A DNA stretch of 64,000 nucleotides from Breznakiella homolactica (GTDB taxonomy: Bacteria; Spirochaetota; Spirochaetia; Treponematales; Breznakiellaceae): positions 744,001 through 808,000 of the forward strand of contig NZ_CP067089.2 of assembly GCF_016616095.2 (NCBI RefSeq). Direction: 5' to 3'. The notes under the pieces were generated by a model that saw only the letters and a program-made list of their open reading frames with translations, was not told the DNA's origin and did not search any database. How positions within the stretch are numbered: position 1 is the stretch's first letter; every line of letters starts with the position of its first letter. This document shows positions 1 through 9,091 of this stretch, piece after piece. The translations under genes and the position numbers were made by a program.

Positions 1-1
1 C

Positions 2-733
2 CCGGACCCGAAAAACGCGCAGCTCTTCCTCAATTTCCTGGCCAGCCACGACGGCGTGGGACTTACCCCCGCCAAGGGGCTGGTGGCGGATGACGCCTTC
101 GCCGGGACCATCGAGGAATCGAAAAACCGCGGGGCCCTGGTTTCCTATAAAGCCGCTCCCGGCGGGTCCGTTCCCTACGAACTGAACTGCTCCTATGCCA
201 GTGTAGTCGCTCCCCGGAGCATGGGCGGGCCGGATATCCGGGCCCGGGCCTTCCTGGCAACCCAGGGGGTCCTTCTGTCGCTGCCCGGCCTTCCGGCGGT
301 GTATTTCCACAGCTGGGTGGGTTCCGAGGCCTGGCAGGAAGGCCCGGAGCTTCTGGGCTACAACAGGGCCATAAACCGGGAAAAACCCCCGGCGGAACAG
401 GTGGAACGGGAACTGGAGGACAGCGGATCCTTCCGGTCCCGGGTGTACCGCGGTTTCTCCGGTTTTCTGGAATTCAGGAAGCGGGAACCCGCCTTCGGAC
501 CCCGGGAAGGCATAACGGTACTGGATACGGAGGGCTCGCTTTTCGCGGTGGTCCGGGGTCCGGACGCTGCCGGGCGCAGGGTTCTCTGCGCCATGAATCT
601 GGGGCCCGCCCCGGTATCCTTTGCCGCGCCGGATGGTTTTTCGGCTGAGCCGGCAACGCTGGAGCCCTGGGAAACGCGGTGGATGGCCCGGGGCGGCGGG
701 GATGAGCCGAGGGAGTTTTCCACCGCACGGTGA
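2..733 (+). CDS. GH13 sucrose-phosphorylase-like enzyme, C-terminal part (5' end outside window)
   Basis: The reading frame is already open at base 2, so only the last 243 residues are seen. They open with NFLASHDGVGL, which matches the region of GH13 subfamily 18 (sucrose, sucrose-6-phosphate and glucosylglycerate phosphorylases) that carries the transition-state-stabilising Asp after His. Further on come a substrate-loop stretch (LPAVYFHSWVGS) and a C-terminal beta-sandwich domain ending in a WETRW-like strand. Family members cleave an alpha-glucoside with phosphate, releasing glucose 1-phosphate in the cytoplasm. The exact substrate cannot be told without the N-terminal half, and a hydrolase is possible. 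It ends 15 bases before the convergent ccdA-like gene. Confidence 0.82.
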   Translation, partial: PDPKNAQLFLNFLASHDGVGLTPAKGLVADDAFAGTIEESKNRGALVSYKAAPGGSVPYELNCSYASVVAPRSMGGPDIRARAFLATQGVLLSLPGLPAVYFHSWVGSEAWQEGPELLGYNRAINREKPPAEQVERELEDSGSFRSRVYRGFSGFLEFRKREPAFGPREGITVLDTEGSLFAVVRGPDAAGRRVLCAMNLGPAPVSFAAPDGFSAEPATLEPWETRWMARGGGDEPREFSTAR

Positions 734-748
734 GGTTTGAGGCGGGTT

Positions 749-1729
749 TTATATCCCCTGAAACGTGAGCCAGGATGAAAGGAGGCGCGGGGTCGTTACG
801 ATTCCCGCGGCTTCTCCCGCGGCCAGAAGGATGAAAACCACCATAGCCGCCGCGAGCCACCCGCCGCGGGCGGGCGGCCCTCCGGGGTTTTTCCGCCGCT
901 TCCGGATGAATCCGGCGCAGAACGCCGCGGCTGCAGCGCCGTACAAAACCGCGAAACCGATCCGGAACGCCAGGGGCTGACGTTCCGCCGCTGCCGCAAG
1001 GCTGTACCCGGCCCGGGCAAGGGTTCCCGAAAGCCCCCTGAGGTCCCCCAGGATCATATACAGGCCTATGCTGATGAGCAGCAGCCCGGAAATCACCCTG
1101 ACCGCCTTCATGTGGCGTTTTACCGCCCCCAGGATCCGTTCCATCCGGCCGAAGAAAAGTCCCGCCAGGATAAATGGCAGGGCCAGGCCCAGGGAATACA
1201 GCAGGAGCAGCGCCGCGGCCTTGAGCAGCGATCCGGTTCCTGCCAGAAAAAGAATCGACGCCAGAATAGGGCCGACGCAGGGACTCCACCCGGCGCCGAA
1301 GGCCGCACCGAAAAGGAACGCCGAAACCATGGTCGCGGGTCTTCCGGCGCCGCGGAAACGGTGTTCCCGGTTTAAAAAAGAAAGAAAATCAAAGAGAATG
1401 TTGAAACCCAGGATCACGATAACGGCCCCCGCGATGGTATTCCAAATCCGGGAATGGCCGCTCACCATGGCCCGGGCCTGGGAAAAAACAAGGCCGAAGA
1501 TTATGAAAACCGCGGTAAACCCCAGGGTAAAGGCTATGGACCGCCCCAGAGCCGCATTCCTCCCCGATTCCCCGCCGGCAGAATCTCCGCCGGCCCGGGA
1601 TCGGAGTTCCGAAACCGAAGATCCCGCCAGCATGGCGAGGTAGGACGGGACCAGGGGAAGTACGCAGGGGGACAGAAAAGACAAAAGCCCGGCGGCGAAG
1701 GCGCTGATAAATTCAAAAACCGGGGCCAT
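749..1729 (-). CDS. ccdA: CcdA/DsbD-type transmembrane thiol-disulfide transporter
   Basis: A 326-residue polytopic membrane protein. It has the two CcdA signatures: FLSPCVLPLVPSYLAML near residues 18-34 and WSPCVGPIL near residue 150, whose cysteines carry reducing equivalents across the inner membrane. It is about 100 residues longer than the usual six-helix CcdA because extra hydrophobic segments follow residue 230. Its ATG directly abuts the TAA of the upstream tlpA-like gene. CcdA most likely passes electrons to that TlpA-like lipoprotein, for extracytoplasmic disulfide reduction or oxidative-damage defence. No cytochrome c maturation genes are visible, so a cytochrome role is not supported here. 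Confidence 0.9.
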   Translation of the reverse strand: MAPVFEFISAFAAGLLSFLSPCVLPLVPSYLAMLAGSSVSELRSRAGGDSAGGESGRNAALGRSIAFTLGFTAVFIIFGLVFSQARAMVSGHSRIWNTIAGAVIVILGFNILFDFLSFLNREHRFRGAGRPATMVSAFLFGAAFGAGWSPCVGPILASILFLAGTGSLLKAAALLLLYSLGLALPFILAGLFFGRMERILGAVKRHMKAVRVISGLLLISIGLYMILGDLRGLSGTLARAGYSLAAAAERQPLAFRIGFAVLYGAAAAAFCAGFIRKRRKNPGGPPARGGWLAAAMVVFILLAAGEAAGIVTTPRLLSSWLTFQGI

Positions 1730-2344
1730 TTAGGGTGTTTCCAGGAGCGCTTCAAACAGGGCGATACATTCCGGGTCATCCCAGCTGCGGGCGCCTATCT
1801 TTCCGGCAATTACGTTCCCGTCCCGGTCAATAATATACGTAGTGGGAATTCCCCGGCTCGCGTACACGGCACCCAGGGAACCGTCCTGGTTCAGCGCGAT
1901 GGGAAAGGTGTAGGGGTTCTTTTCAAGAAAGGAACCCACCGCCGCGGCGTTTTCGCCCACCGAAACGGCGAGGATTTCAAAATCACTGTCCCTGAGCCGG
2001 GCGCTGAGCCGCTCCATGGAGGGCATTTCCGCCTGGCAGGGGGGACACCAGGTCGCCCAGAAATTAAGGAACAGGTAGCGCCCCCGGAAATCCTCCAGGG
2101 TAACCGTATCGCCCTCAAGGGTGGTCACGGCGAAGGAGGGGATTTTCTGGGGCGGATCAAAAACCATCATACCCAGCTTCCGGAAATCACCGGCGAAATT
2201 TCCTCCCGAAACCGTAACTCCGGGATCCGCTGTTTCCGCGGCATCGCTGTTTCCCTTTGATTCCGCGCAGGAAACCGCTGCGAACAGCATGATTCCCAGG
2301 CTCAGGACAAAAACGGTGTGCCTATAGTTTTTCATTGGATTCAT
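1730..2344 (-). CDS. TlpA/ResA-like thioredoxin-fold lipoprotein
   Basis: A 204-residue redoxin. A short charged N-terminus and hydrophobic stretch lead to a lipobox (AAVSC), so it is probably a lipid-anchored exported protein. The thioredoxin-like domain begins near residue 70. It contains FWATWCPPCQAEM with the CPPC active site, and a later cis-Pro-type segment GIPTTYIIDRDG, as in TlpA/ResA/AhpC-TSA proteins. The start at 2344 is backed by GGAGG seven bases upstream. It lies immediately upstream of and in frame order with ccdA, its expected electron donor. The natural substrate is unknown. Confidence 0.9.
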   Translation of the reverse strand: MNPMKNYRHTVFVLSLGIMLFAAVSCAESKGNSDAAETADPGVTVSGGNFAGDFRKLGMMVFDPPQKIPSFAVTTLEGDTVTLEDFRGRYLFLNFWATWCPPCQAEMPSMERLSARLRDSDFEILAVSVGENAAAVGSFLEKNPYTFPIALNQDGSLGAVYASRGIPTTYIIDRDGNVIAGKIGARSWDDPECIALFEALLETP

Positions 2345-2363
2345 TCAATAACCTCCGGAAGAA

Positions 2364-2984
2364 TTACCGTCCCAGGGCGTACACAAGAATGTTGTACGCG
2401 CCGTGTGCCCAGGCAATACCGTGGACAGACCGGGTCCTGGCGTAGACAGCGGAAAGGATGAGCCCCGACAGCAGGGCGTTCAGGAAGCCCCAGGGGCCTT
2501 CATACAGGTGGCAGAGCGAGAAAAGCAGCGTTGAAACAGCGGCAACGGCGGCGGTTCCAAGCCCGGCCCGGGAAAGACGGGAAAACAGGTACACCCTGAA
2601 ATAACTTTCCTCCATGTAGCCGGTGCTCGCGCACGCCAGAATAGTGACGATCCAGGGGACAATTCCCCGGGGTGACCCGACAGCCGGACCGGAAGGGAGC
2701 TGACCGGAAAATGTCCCCAGGGCGGCCAGCGAAAACGCCGCCGCGCTGACACCGATGAACCCTATCCCGGCGGGGATGAGGTCCTTTATCCGGGGAACCA
2801 GCCGGGGAACCGGTTCTCCCCTTTCCCTCCGGGTCAGAAGCATATACCATATCAAAGCGAGGGCAGGCACATTGCGGACCACAATCCTGTTCAATTCCTT
2901 TATAACGGAAAAATCCATAAAAACAGGAACCGCATCCGCGGGCAGCCGTATTCCGGGGAGAAAGAGAACCAGAAATAATATCAT
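2364..2984 (-). CDS. CPBP-family intramembrane glutamic endopeptidase
   Basis: A 206-residue protein with about six hydrophobic segments. It shows the CPBP (Abi/Rce1) motif order: EESYFR (EExxxR), then LCHLYEG with the membrane His, then HGAYN (HxxxN-type). These residues form the metal-independent glutamic protease site in Rce1. Bacterial members process membrane or prenylated substrates, or act in bacteriocin immunity; the substrate cannot be told here. The start has no convincing Shine-Dalgarno, and a later Met (MDFSVIKEL) is an alternative. It sits 20 bases upstream of the tlpA-like gene and is probably co-transcribed with it. Confidence 0.85.
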   Translation of the reverse strand: MILFLVLFLPGIRLPADAVPVFMDFSVIKELNRIVVRNVPALALIWYMLLTRRERGEPVPRLVPRIKDLIPAGIGFIGVSAAAFSLAALGTFSGQLPSGPAVGSPRGIVPWIVTILACASTGYMEESYFRVYLFSRLSRAGLGTAAVAAVSTLLFSLCHLYEGPWGFLNALLSGLILSAVYARTRSVHGIAWAHGAYNILVYALGR

Positions 2985-3050
2985 CGGTTCAAGGGCGGTT
3001 TTAACGGTATGCTCCTTTTGACAGCCCTATCAGGCTGCGGTATAGTTATA

Positions 3051-3079
3051 TTGGGATTGTAATTAAATTATGATATAAT
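3051..3079 (+). promoter_or_regulatory. Sigma-70-type promoter for the PilZ gene run
   Basis: TTGGGA (3051-3056) and a perfect TATAAT (3074-3079) are separated by 17 bases in an AT-rich stretch that contrasts with the surrounding GC-rich coding sequence. Transcription would start near 3086, about 55 bases before the GTG of the PilZ gene. A small inverted repeat (CAGCC/GGCTG, 3022-3037) lies just upstream and could act on either divergent transcript. Confidence 0.7.
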
Positions 3080-3140
3080 TTGAAGATAGGTATATCGCTG
3101 GCATGCGGTCTGCATGGAGCGGGACGGAGGTAGAAACTAG

Positions 3141-4241
3141 GTGCTGATTTACATACTGTTAATCATTGTCGCAGTTCTCGGCATACTCTGGTTTGTACTT
3201 TCGCGGTCCAAAAGCGAAAAGCAGTCCTCGTGGCTGCAGTTTTTCGCCCGGGGAAAGGATGCGGGGTTCAGTTTTAAGGAAATTGAACTGCTCAGGAAGC
3301 TCGCGGCTAAGAGCAACCTTGAGGATCCCATGTCCCTGTTCTGGTCCCAGAAACAGCTGGACCGCTGTATCAGCGTCTACCTGCGGAATGTCAGGCTTTC
3401 CGGGGAGGACCGTAACCAGAGTACCCAGGATTTTCTCGCCAAACTGTACGACTACCGGAAAAAAATCGAGCTGAACAAACCCCGGTACAAAAAAGGAATT
3501 ACCAGTTCCCGGTTTATTGAGGAAGGCCAGCCCCTGCGCATACTCGCGGAAAACCTCGGGGTTTACCGTTCCCGGGTCATAAAAAACACCGAAAAATACA
3601 TGACCATCGCCCGTCCGGCCAGCCCGAACCTGCCTACCAGTTTTTCCTGGAACGGCCTCAAAATCGCGGTCTATTTCTGGAGGAGGGACGATGCGGGGTA
3701 CGTTTTTGATACCTACGTTCTGGATGAAGTTTATTCCCGGGGGACCCAGTCCCTGCAGATTTCCCACTCCGATTCCCTGTTCAGGACTCAGAAGCGGAAA
3801 TCCGTCCGGGTCAAAACCCATATAGCGGCATACCTGTATCTCCCCCAGGGGAATGAACTGAGCGACGGCGCGGAAACAAAGCCCGGGCTTAAGTGTATTG
3901 TCGAAGATCTTTCGGACAGCGGCTGCGCCGTAACCGTGGGCGGCCGGGCGGTGCCGGGACTCCGGGTGAAAATCCAGTTTGCCCTGGATGATACCCCCAT
4001 CACCATGACCGGTACCGTCCGTTCATCGGAATTCAATGAAGAAAGCGGCCGTTCGCTGCTTCATATTCAGGCTGACCCATTGCCCATGGCCGTGCGGAAC
4101 CGTATATTAGGAGAGGTTTTCGGCCTGCAGACAGACCAGGATTACCTCGTGCCTTTTGAACTTTTGGACGGCGAAGATGAAAGCGCGGCACACGCTGAAT
4201 CCGTACAGAGTGTAGGAGACTCGAATGATAAAGAACCATAA
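3141..4241 (+). CDS. Membrane-anchored PilZ-domain protein
   Basis: A 366-residue protein. One N-terminal transmembrane helix (LIYILLIIVAVLGILWFVL) is followed by a cytoplasmic region of about 200 residues, then a C-terminal PilZ domain. Both c-di-GMP-binding motifs are intact: RKSVR (RxxxR) near residue 218 and DLSDSG (DxSxxG) near residue 256. It should therefore sense c-di-GMP at the membrane. In spirochaetes such proteins influence motility and surface behaviour, but the output here is unknown. The GTG start is supported by GGAGG ten bases upstream. It overlaps the next gene by 17 bases, so the two are probably translationally coupled. Confidence 0.88.
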   Translation: MLIYILLIIVAVLGILWFVLSRSKSEKQSSWLQFFARGKDAGFSFKEIELLRKLAAKSNLEDPMSLFWSQKQLDRCISVYLRNVRLSGEDRNQSTQDFLAKLYDYRKKIELNKPRYKKGITSSRFIEEGQPLRILAENLGVYRSRVIKNTEKYMTIARPASPNLPTSFSWNGLKIAVYFWRRDDAGYVFDTYVLDEVYSRGTQSLQISHSDSLFRTQKRKSVRVKTHIAAYLYLPQGNELSDGAETKPGLKCIVEDLSDSGCAVTVGGRAVPGLRVKIQFALDDTPITMTGTVRSSEFNEESGRSLLHIQADPLPMAVRNRILGEVFGLQTDQDYLVPFELLDGEDESAAHAESVQSVGDSNDKEP

Positions 4242-5439
4242 GCTCCGGGGAAAGACCCTCCGGCGCCTCGGATTTTCTCTGATTCTGCTGATACTGCCCA
4301 TTGGGCTTTTTGCCCAGGAGCCGATTCTGGTTTCGTATCAGAGGAATTTCGTCAGGGCAAATCTGGCGACAAAAACCGGGATACTGCGGGATGCCGCAAC
4401 GGACGAGCGGGCCGCGGAGTTTATCGGACCGCTGTACGAATATTCCCTGGATTTCAGCCTCCGGCATGCGGATATCCTCAGGGATGACCCCGATATGATA
4501 GCCCTTACGGTGCTCGCCGCCCAGGGAGTCGGCCAGGTAGCGTACAAACCTTCCGTAAATACCCTCTGGCGGGTTTTTCTGAGTTACCGGGATTCCCTGA
4601 CCCGGGTGGAGGTCCTCAAATCCCTGGCGATTACAGGGAAGGGCAACCCTCAGGTCGTGGAAAATCTCAACCAGTTCCTGGCCAACCAGAATAACCTGTT
4701 CCGGTCAGGGATGGTTCCAGATTATCCCACTTTGTCCGCCTGTATCGCTGCCCTGGCCGAACTGGGAGACGGTTCATCCTTCCCGGTGCTGTTTTCGTCA
4801 ATGATCGCTGGGTATCCCGAAAACATTACCGGCGAAATCGCCGCCGCCCTCAGTTCAATATCAGGGGATTATAAAAATTACCTGATTATGGTAATTCAGC
4901 GGAATCCTCCGGTGGAAAAACTGGCTGCCTTTAACGCGGGACAGGCCAACGAGCGGTTTACCGATGAGGACCGGGGAGAAATTGCGGAAGTTGCCCTGGG
5001 TGCCACCCTTGATCTCTATCCTTCAAGTTCTGAAAGTGAAACCGCAGCGGCGGAGCTCCGGTACAGTGCCGTCAGGGTTCTGACCAGGCTTAAGTGGTCC
5101 AAGGCTTCCGAAGCGGTAATCAAGCATTTTTACCGGGTTCAGGCGGATTACGCCAACGGAACCGCAGAGAAAAAACAATTCCTTGAAGCCATTGCGGCTC
5201 TGGGCGCTATGAGCAGTTCCGAGGCGGCCCAGGCATTGGCCCTTCAGCTCGGTCTGTTCAATTCCCAGATGGAGCGGAGCGGTGAGTACGATGATGAAGT
5301 CATCATTGCGGTGATAAACGCCCTGGGGGAAATCGGGGATAAAATCGCATTCGATTACCTCCTGTACATCGGGTATTTATCCTACCCCGAATCGGTACAG
5401 TCCGCTGCCAGGGATGCGCTGAACCGGCTCAGATGGTAA
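4225..5439 (+). CDS. Exported HEAT-repeat protein
   Basis: A 404-residue protein with an N-terminal signal sequence (basic start, hydrophobic core, cleavage likely after GLFA). The rest is almost wholly alpha-helical repeats. Successive units end in patterns such as LAALGAMSS and INALGEIGD, typical of HEAT/PBS-lyase-like repeats. It probably serves as a periplasmic scaffold. It has no catalytic motif. It lies between a PilZ protein, which it overlaps by 17 bases, and a ComEC-like gene, which it overlaps by 7. I cannot assign a specific role. Confidence 0.75.
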   Translation: MIKNHKLRGKTLRRLGFSLILLILPIGLFAQEPILVSYQRNFVRANLATKTGILRDAATDERAAEFIGPLYEYSLDFSLRHADILRDDPDMIALTVLAAQGVGQVAYKPSVNTLWRVFLSYRDSLTRVEVLKSLAITGKGNPQVVENLNQFLANQNNLFRSGMVPDYPTLSACIAALAELGDGSSFPVLFSSMIAGYPENITGEIAAALSSISGDYKNYLIMVIQRNPPVEKLAAFNAGQANERFTDEDRGEIAEVALGATLDLYPSSSESETAAAELRYSAVRVLTRLKWSKASEAVIKHFYRVQADYANGTAEKKQFLEAIAALGAMSSSEAAQALALQLGLFNSQMERSGEYDDEVIIAVINALGEIGDKIAFDYLLYIGYLSYPESVQSAARDALNRLRW

Positions 5440-6929
5440 TGCGGCGGCCCGCTGCACCGGTTTCTGTCTGTGCCGCGGGGGCCGCCGGAGTATTTTACGG
5501 GATGAGGCTTCTTCCTCCGGGAGATACGTACCGGACAGTTCCGGTATGGGTTGTATCCTGTATTCTTTTATCCGGAGCGGCTGTCCTGGGGACCTTTGTA
5601 TTTCCCGGGCCGGGGAAAATAAATGTTAGGGGCAAAAAGTACTTTATCTATATAGTGACATTAGCGGCGGGTATTGTTTTTGGCATGACCGCCAGAAGTC
5701 TGGCTGCTGCGAAGTTTTATCCCGGTATTCCAATACAGACAATTTCTGGTATTTCCGGGCTTTTGCTCGATGATCCCAGGACATTCTTAAACCGCAGCGG
5801 CACAGCCCGGCTGGATGTAACCGGTGTTTCGGCTTCCGGAGGTATACGGGCCGTTCCTTCCGGAACGGTGACGGTTTTCTTCCCCGAACACAGTATGCCG
5901 CAGTTAAAGGAGTTCGGGAAAAACAGCCGGATATACGCCGAGGGCCGATTTTTCGGCGCTGACCAAAAAGGGATTCAGCGATTCGAAGCCCGGACTGTTT
6001 ATATAACCGACAGGCCCGCCACGGTCTACCGGATCAGAAATACCGTACGCATAGAAATACTGGAACGGTTTTCTCCGTATCCCTGGGGAAGCCTGGCGGC
6101 GGCGTTGCTTCTTGGCGTCAGGGATGATCTGGATCGGACAATCCAGAATAATTACCGGGATGCCGGTGTTTCCCACGTCCTTGCGCTCTCAGGAATGCAC
6201 CTGGCTGTTATTTCCGGGCTGATAGCGTTTCTCCTTTCAAAGCCCCTGGGACTAAAGCGGGCAGGGATAACCGGGGCGGTTCTGATCGGCGCGTATATTT
6301 TTTTAGTCGGTCCCCAGCCGTCCCTGCTTCGTGCGGCAATCATGTATTTTATCGGTACCGCCGCCCTGCTGACGGGGGTCTCAAAAGAAAGCCTTCCGGT
6401 TTTAAGCGCGGCCTTCCTCATCCAGCTCGCCCTGCAGCCAGCCCAGGGAGATGAAGTGTCCTTCATCCTTTCATATCTGGCACTGGCGGGGATCCTTGTT
6501 ATCAGTCCCGCGTTCTTAAGTCTTTGCCGCGGGCGTATACCGGAATTTCTTTCCCAGCCCCTGGCCGCTTCTGTGGGCGCGTTTATTGCGACCTGTCCCG
6601 TGGTTTGCGCCTTTTTCGGTGTTCTGCGTCCCGCCGGGATCGCCGCCGGTTTGGTAATTGTACCCCTCAGCACGGTTTTTATGGTGGGAGCCCTGGTATG
6701 GCTCGCCGTATCGTTCCTGATCCCGCCTGCGGGTCCCGTTCTTGGAATAATTCTGTCCGTATTGTATGATTGTCTCGGCTGGGTCGTTTCTTTTGCGGCG
6801 CGGTTCCCGGGATGGGAACCACCCGGTTTAACCGCGGGAATCGGATTAACCCTTGGTTCCGTCCTGTTTATCGCGGCGGCTTATTTTCAGAATTACCGTT
6901 CAAGGATGCGTTTTGTCCCGTTTAATTAA
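5433..6929 (+). CDS. ComEC/Rec2-type membrane protein without the C-terminal nuclease-like domain
   Basis: A 498-residue polytopic protein. The N-terminal part contains a DUF4131-like soluble segment. The central part is the ComEC competence domain, with the hallmark DAGVSHVLALSGMHLAVISG near residues 243-262 followed by multiple helices. ComEC forms the inner-membrane DNA channel in natural transformation. The metallo-beta-lactamase domain found at the C-terminus of full-length ComEC (about 750 residues) is absent, and the protein ends soon after the last helix. Whether it takes up DNA is uncertain. The next gene, rsmA, starts inside its last codons. Confidence 0.85.
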   Translation: MVMRRPAAPVSVCAAGAAGVFYGMRLLPPGDTYRTVPVWVVSCILLSGAAVLGTFVFPGPGKINVRGKKYFIYIVTLAAGIVFGMTARSLAAAKFYPGIPIQTISGISGLLLDDPRTFLNRSGTARLDVTGVSASGGIRAVPSGTVTVFFPEHSMPQLKEFGKNSRIYAEGRFFGADQKGIQRFEARTVYITDRPATVYRIRNTVRIEILERFSPYPWGSLAAALLLGVRDDLDRTIQNNYRDAGVSHVLALSGMHLAVISGLIAFLLSKPLGLKRAGITGAVLIGAYIFLVGPQPSLLRAAIMYFIGTAALLTGVSKESLPVLSAAFLIQLALQPAQGDEVSFILSYLALAGILVISPAFLSLCRGRIPEFLSQPLAASVGAFIATCPVVCAFFGVLRPAGIAAGLVIVPLSTVFMVGALVWLAVSFLIPPAGPVLGIILSVLYDCLGWVVSFAARFPGWEPPGLTAGIGLTLGSVLFIAAAYFQNYRSRMRFVPFN

Positions 6930-7788
6930 CTATGATTCTCCAGCTTCCCTTGCTTCGTATTTGAACGGCCGCAGCCTGGGTATGCAGAAAAAGTTCGGAC
7001 AGAATTTCCTGATAAACCCAAATGCCCGGAAACGTCTTATCGATGAACTCGGTATCGCCCCGGGAGATGCGGTATGGGAAATCGGCCCCGGCCTCGGGGC
7101 AATGACCCGGGAACTTCTGGACCGGGGCGCAACGGTAACGGCCTTTGAAATTGACCAGGGATTTGTTTCCTCCCTGAAGGAAATTTTCGATGGAAGCGAA
7201 TCTCTCCGGATTGTTCCGGGGGATGCGCTTAAAACATGGAAAAAAGAATCTGTCCGGGCAAAATTCCTTTTCGGTAATCTTCCGTACAATGTCGGTTCGG
7301 TTATTCTGGGAGATTTTATTGAATCAAAATGTTTTTTCAGCCGGGTTGTGGTTACGGTGCAGCGGGAAGTTGCCCGGCGAATGGCCGCAGAACCCGGCTC
7401 AAAGGATTATTCATCCTTTTCAGTTCTCTGCTCATCCGTATACCGGGTTTCGCCGCTCCTTGTTCTGAAGGGGTCATCCTTTTTTCCGCCTCCCCATGTG
7501 GATTCCCAGGGGGTTCGGCTCGATCTCCGGGACGATATTGACCCCGCCGGATATCCCGTTCTGTTTACCCCGCTGGTCCGCGGTCTTTTTGCATCCCGGA
7601 GAAAAACCGTAAAAAACAACCTGCAGATGTTTCTTTCAAACCGCAGAATAAAAGACGGAATTCATATTCAGGACGCGGCTGAATCGGCGCTGGAGGTTTC
7701 CGGCATCGACCCCCGGGAACGGGCCGAGAATCTTGGTATCGGTGAATTCCGCACCCTCGCGGCGGCCCTGGAGGTATATGTAGGGTAG
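6913..7788 (+). CDS. rsmA: 16S rRNA dimethyladenosine transferase RsmA (KsgA)
   Basis: This enzyme makes N6,N6-dimethyladenosine at the two adjacent adenines of the 3' terminal hairpin of 16S rRNA (A1518/A1519 in E. coli), a late 30S assembly step. Visible motifs: KKFGQNFL near the N-terminus, the SAM-binding EIGPGLGAMT, acidic FEID, GDAL, and the catalytic NLPYN. I chose the TTG at 6913 because AGGA lies seven bases before it and the product then has a normal length of 291 residues. The frame stays open further upstream, but that part is inside comEC. It overlaps comEC by 17 bases. Confidence 0.93.
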   Translation: MSRLINYDSPASLASYLNGRSLGMQKKFGQNFLINPNARKRLIDELGIAPGDAVWEIGPGLGAMTRELLDRGATVTAFEIDQGFVSSLKEIFDGSESLRIVPGDALKTWKKESVRAKFLFGNLPYNVGSVILGDFIESKCFFSRVVVTVQREVARRMAAEPGSKDYSSFSVLCSSVYRVSPLLVLKGSSFFPPPHVDSQGVRLDLRDDIDPAGYPVLFTPLVRGLFASRRKTVKNNLQMFLSNRRIKDGIHIQDAAESALEVSGIDPRERAENLGIGEFRTLAAALEVYVG

Positions 7789-7842
7789 GGGTTCCGCCGG
7801 GAATTGGCCTTAACGAATCATATATGATAAAATGGATGTGGT

Positions 7843-8535
7843 ATGGGAATTAAGGATGCCCTTCAGCGGGTAGAAAACAGAATACATGAAGCCTGCCTCC
7901 GATCGGGGCGGGATCCCCGGGAAATTCAGCTTATGGGGGTTTCGAAATTCCATGGATCCGATGAAGTTGCCGAAGCCTGGGACGCGGGGCTCCGCCTTTT
8001 CGGAGAAAACAGGGTTCAGGAGGCGGCCGAGAAATTCCCGGGGTTCATGGAGACCCATGCGGGCTGTGAGCTCCATATGATCGGGACCCTGCAGCGGAAC
8101 AAGGTCAAGGCAGCGGTTCAGCTGTTCCACTGTATTCAGTCGGTGGACCGTGTCGAATTGATAACCGAATTGGGAAAGCATACCGCCGGCCGGGAAAAAC
8201 CGCTGCCAATACTGCTGGAAATGCACACCGGAGAAGCCTCAAAGGCGGGGTTTCCCGACCTGGACAGCCTGAGCCGTGGCGCGGAACAAGTGCTGGAATG
8301 CCCGGGACTGGTTATCCGGGGGCTGATGACCATGGCACCTTATACGGATGATACCGCAGTTGTGCGGTCTTCTTTTAAAACACTTTCCGCCGCCCGGGAC
8401 CGACTGGCGGAGCGTTTCCCCGGATGTGATTGGTCGTGCCTGTCCATGGGGATGTCCAATGATTTTGAAATCGCCATAGAGGAGGGAGCAACCCTTCTCC
8501 GCGTCGGAACCATGATTTTCGGAGACAGGGTGTGA
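7843..8535 (+). CDS. YggS/PROSC-type PLP homeostasis protein
   Basis: A 230-residue single-domain PLP-binding protein of the alanine-racemase-fold YggS family. The PLP lysine lies in MGVSKFH near residue 36. Other family blocks are FGENRVQE, HMIGTLQRNK and the C-terminal LSMGMSNDFEIAIEEGAT phosphate-binding region. These proteins buffer free pyridoxal phosphate and affect amino-acid homeostasis rather than racemising amino acids. The downstream membrane-protein gene begins inside its stop codon (GTGA overlap). Confidence 0.93.
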   Translation: MGIKDALQRVENRIHEACLRSGRDPREIQLMGVSKFHGSDEVAEAWDAGLRLFGENRVQEAAEKFPGFMETHAGCELHMIGTLQRNKVKAAVQLFHCIQSVDRVELITELGKHTAGREKPLPILLEMHTGEASKAGFPDLDSLSRGAEQVLECPGLVIRGLMTMAPYTDDTAVVRSSFKTLSAARDRLAERFPGCDWSCLSMGMSNDFEIAIEEGATLLRVGTMIFGDRV

Positions 8536-9086
8536 AAAAGTCCATTTCCGCCGCAGGGATGACGGTGCTTTTCCTTTTCCTTCTTCAAATTCCCTTAAAC
8601 GGACAGACTGTCACGACCACTTCCATAGAACCAACCCCCGTTAAAGTCACGAAAGAAGAATTCCCCCTATGGGTTAAGGATCTCCGTCGGGCGGAAATTG
8701 TCGCCTTCGGTTCTTTCCCGTTTACGATATTTTTCGCCATAACCGCCGTTGATACGTACCGGTGGGCAACACACGATTGGGATAACCGGTACGCTCCATG
8801 GCCGGTTAAATCATCGGGGGCCGTATCCATGACCAACAATGAGTTATTCCTGTCCCTGGGAATAGGGATAGCCGGGGCCGTTGCCATTTCCGTAGCGGAC
8901 CATATTATCATCAGGGTAAAACGCTCCAGAGCGGAAAGAGAAATCCAGGCGCTTCCTCCGGGGGATCCTATAATAATCCGGACACCATCCCGGCAAGATA
9001 TCGACGAAGATCACCCTGACGGAGCGGACGGTGGTTTACCGGGGATTTCCGGGGAACCGGACGCCGGAACAGTCCCCGGAGTTTAA
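8532..9086 (+). CDS. Exported/membrane protein of unknown function
   Basis: A 184-residue protein starting at a GTG that overlaps the yggS stop by four bases, with GGAG eight bases upstream. It has an N-terminal signal sequence ending near LNGQ, a hydrophobic segment near residues 55-70 (FGSFPFTIFFAITAVD), a second near residues 108-122, and an acidic tail rich in Asp, Gly and Pro. The pattern resembles small treponemal envelope proteins preceding pseudouridine synthase genes. I do not recognise a family and assign no function. Confidence 0.7.
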   Translation: MKKSISAAGMTVLFLFLLQIPLNGQTVTTTSIEPTPVKVTKEEFPLWVKDLRRAEIVAFGSFPFTIFFAITAVDTYRWATHDWDNRYAPWPVKSSGAVSMTNNELFLSLGIGIAGAVAISVADHIIIRVKRSRAEREIQALPPGDPIIIRTPSRQDIDEDHPDGADGGLPGISGEPDAGTVPGV

Positions 9087-9091
9087 TCCGC

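Noticed and set aside
749-1729. Assignment of the CcdA/TlpA pair to cytochrome c maturation
   Set aside because: No ccm, resB or c-type cytochrome gene is visible; a general thiol-redox role is the safer reading.
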